From: Dirofilaria immitis
Taxonomy: Eukaryota; Nematoda; Chromadorea; Rhabditida; Onchocercidae
Assembly (NCBI GenBank): GCA_024305405.1
Contig: JAKNDB010000103.1
Coordinates: 2,790,001 to 2,854,000 of the forward strand
Direction: 5' to 3'
Length of the DNA stretch: 64,000 nucleotides
Below the pieces are notes generated by a model. The model did no database searches and was not told where the DNA came from. It saw nothing but the letters and a program-made list of their open reading frames with translations. The translations under genes and the position numbers were made by a program. Position 1 is the first letter of the stretch; every line of letters starts with the position of its first letter. This document shows, piece after piece, positions 62,886 through 64,000 of this stretch.

Positions 62886-64000
62886 GTTTATCATTTTCTG
62901 AATGATTCAATTTCGGAACTTTTGGCTCTAAATTATCGAAGAAATAAAGCGAAAACTATAGCTCTAAATGATAATTATATCATTATCATTTAATAATAAT
63001 AATAATATCACTGGAGTTGCATCATATGTATAAGAAACAATGAGGTAGGAAAATCTTTTTGCCTTTAAATCATTAAATCTACAAATGTAATCATAAAATC
63101 TATAACTCAAGAGTTTCTGAGATTAATAACTGAAAAAAAAAACCTAATTTATGTATATAAGCATTAATGGGAAGTTTTTTATCGTCATTAAATTACGAAG
63201 TCCTAAAATTTTTAGTTTACGTGACTACAAATTGGAAAAAATCCACAATTTAATAATTTTCTCAAGAATTTACTACTCTTCCCTCCCATCAACAAATGAA
63301 CCCTTTTATCATGATCATGGTTCCTCCATTAATTTTGCTAGCAAAATTAATTTATTTGATATGAAAGGAATATTTGATATTATAAATAATTTCATCAGCA
63401 AAATAGCTAAATGCTAAAGAATAATGCAATTTAAAAATTAAATTAAAGCAATCAATCATTTAAATTCGTTGCAATGAGCCACAGAATATATCAAATATCA
63501 ATTCCTTATCGTTTAAAATAATCGGAAAAAATTATTTTTATTCTGGTAAGTTTTGGACTTTTATGATTTGTAAATGAAAACCTCACACATATTGAGGAAT
63601 CAATAAAAATCTAAAAAATTATGAGAATGCAAAATTTTCAACTATTTAATTTAGGGTAAATATTCCATTTATTCAATTGCGAAATACTTAATTGTCAAAA
63701 TTTTCCAAAATAAATTTGATCAATAAAATTTTAAATATAAAATCAAATTAAATACATCTAAGCGCTCTGCAGATGAAAATAATATGATTTCTATTTCATT
63801 GCTCTTCAGTAAAGAATTGTTTATCAATAATTTCAATAAATAAATATGAGAATTACGAAAGACGGTTAATTTTGGACTAAAAATCTCCCATAATATAAAT
63901 AGTGATTACAAAAAACGCCAACGATTTGCATTTGAAAAGGCTTGCATGCTAAAAATACCGAGAAGAGAAAAATTTTTAGATTTGAAATGCTCTTTTATGT
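62873..64000. other. Upstream region of HAPSTR1
   Basis: About 1.1 kb to the window end. AT-rich, with a short (AAT)n stretch near 62990 and no supported exon. An 88-codon plus-strand open frame at 63151-63417 has no recognisable domain. The region should include the HAPSTR1 promoter. Confidence 0.45.

Noticed and set aside
63151..63417. 88-codon plus-strand open frame upstream of HAPSTR1
   Set aside because: No recognisable domain, AT-driven composition and no exon context.

Overview
The window is nuclear DNA of a nematode. It is very A+T rich and full of microsatellites and minisatellites. Its eight protein genes are split by T-rich introns that end in the nematode-type TTTTCAG acceptor, and every gene has a recognisable animal homologue. 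Composition and gene style suit a clade III (spirurid or filarial) worm, but the sequence does not fix a species. No bacterial-type operon, phage, CRISPR array, rRNA, tRNA or autonomous transposon was found.

Layout. Positions 1-12363 are gene-poor and AT-rich, with many tandem repeats, including an uninterrupted 186-bp (CAT)62 tract. Next come two minus-strand genes: a beta-lactamase-family serine hydrolase (12364-15295, 9 exons, 425 aa) and a DIPK1/FAM69 ER-membrane pseudokinase-like protein (20329-25217, 8 exons, about 420 aa). A shared upstream region of about 1 kb (25218-26177) separates them from a run of three plus-strand genes: MEAF6 (26178-27104), the PI3-kinase VPS34/PIK3C3 (28232-35230, 15 exons, about 852 aa) and an 18-kb gene of about 36 exons and about 1,820 aa (36392-54840). 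I identify the last as a BIG3/ARFGEF3-like relative of the Sec7 Arf-GEFs whose Sec7 core is degenerate. Three minus-strand genes follow: the KEOPS kinase TP53RK/Bud32 (55300-56806), the 60S biogenesis factor NSA2 (57515-59868) and HAPSTR1/C16orf72 (61566-62846).

The genes are ordinary housekeeping functions: endosomal lipid signalling and membrane traffic, chromatin acetylation, tRNA modification, ribosome assembly and stress signalling. They do not form one pathway. I found no clear undescribed system.

The strongest unexpected signal is technical or molecular. Six of the eight conserved genes need single-base corrections, seventeen in all. Sixteen restore the conserved frame and splice phase by adding one base, nearly always inside or beside an A/T homopolymer. 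This looks like systematic homopolymer under-calling in the assembly, and it is why long reading frames are scarce. Other points of interest are a minisatellite that appears to have grown out of an exon/5' splice site, an (ATT)n tract that itself forms a 3' splice site, a structured intronic block with inverted repeats, and a 28-bp perfect palindrome within a diverged intronic repeat.
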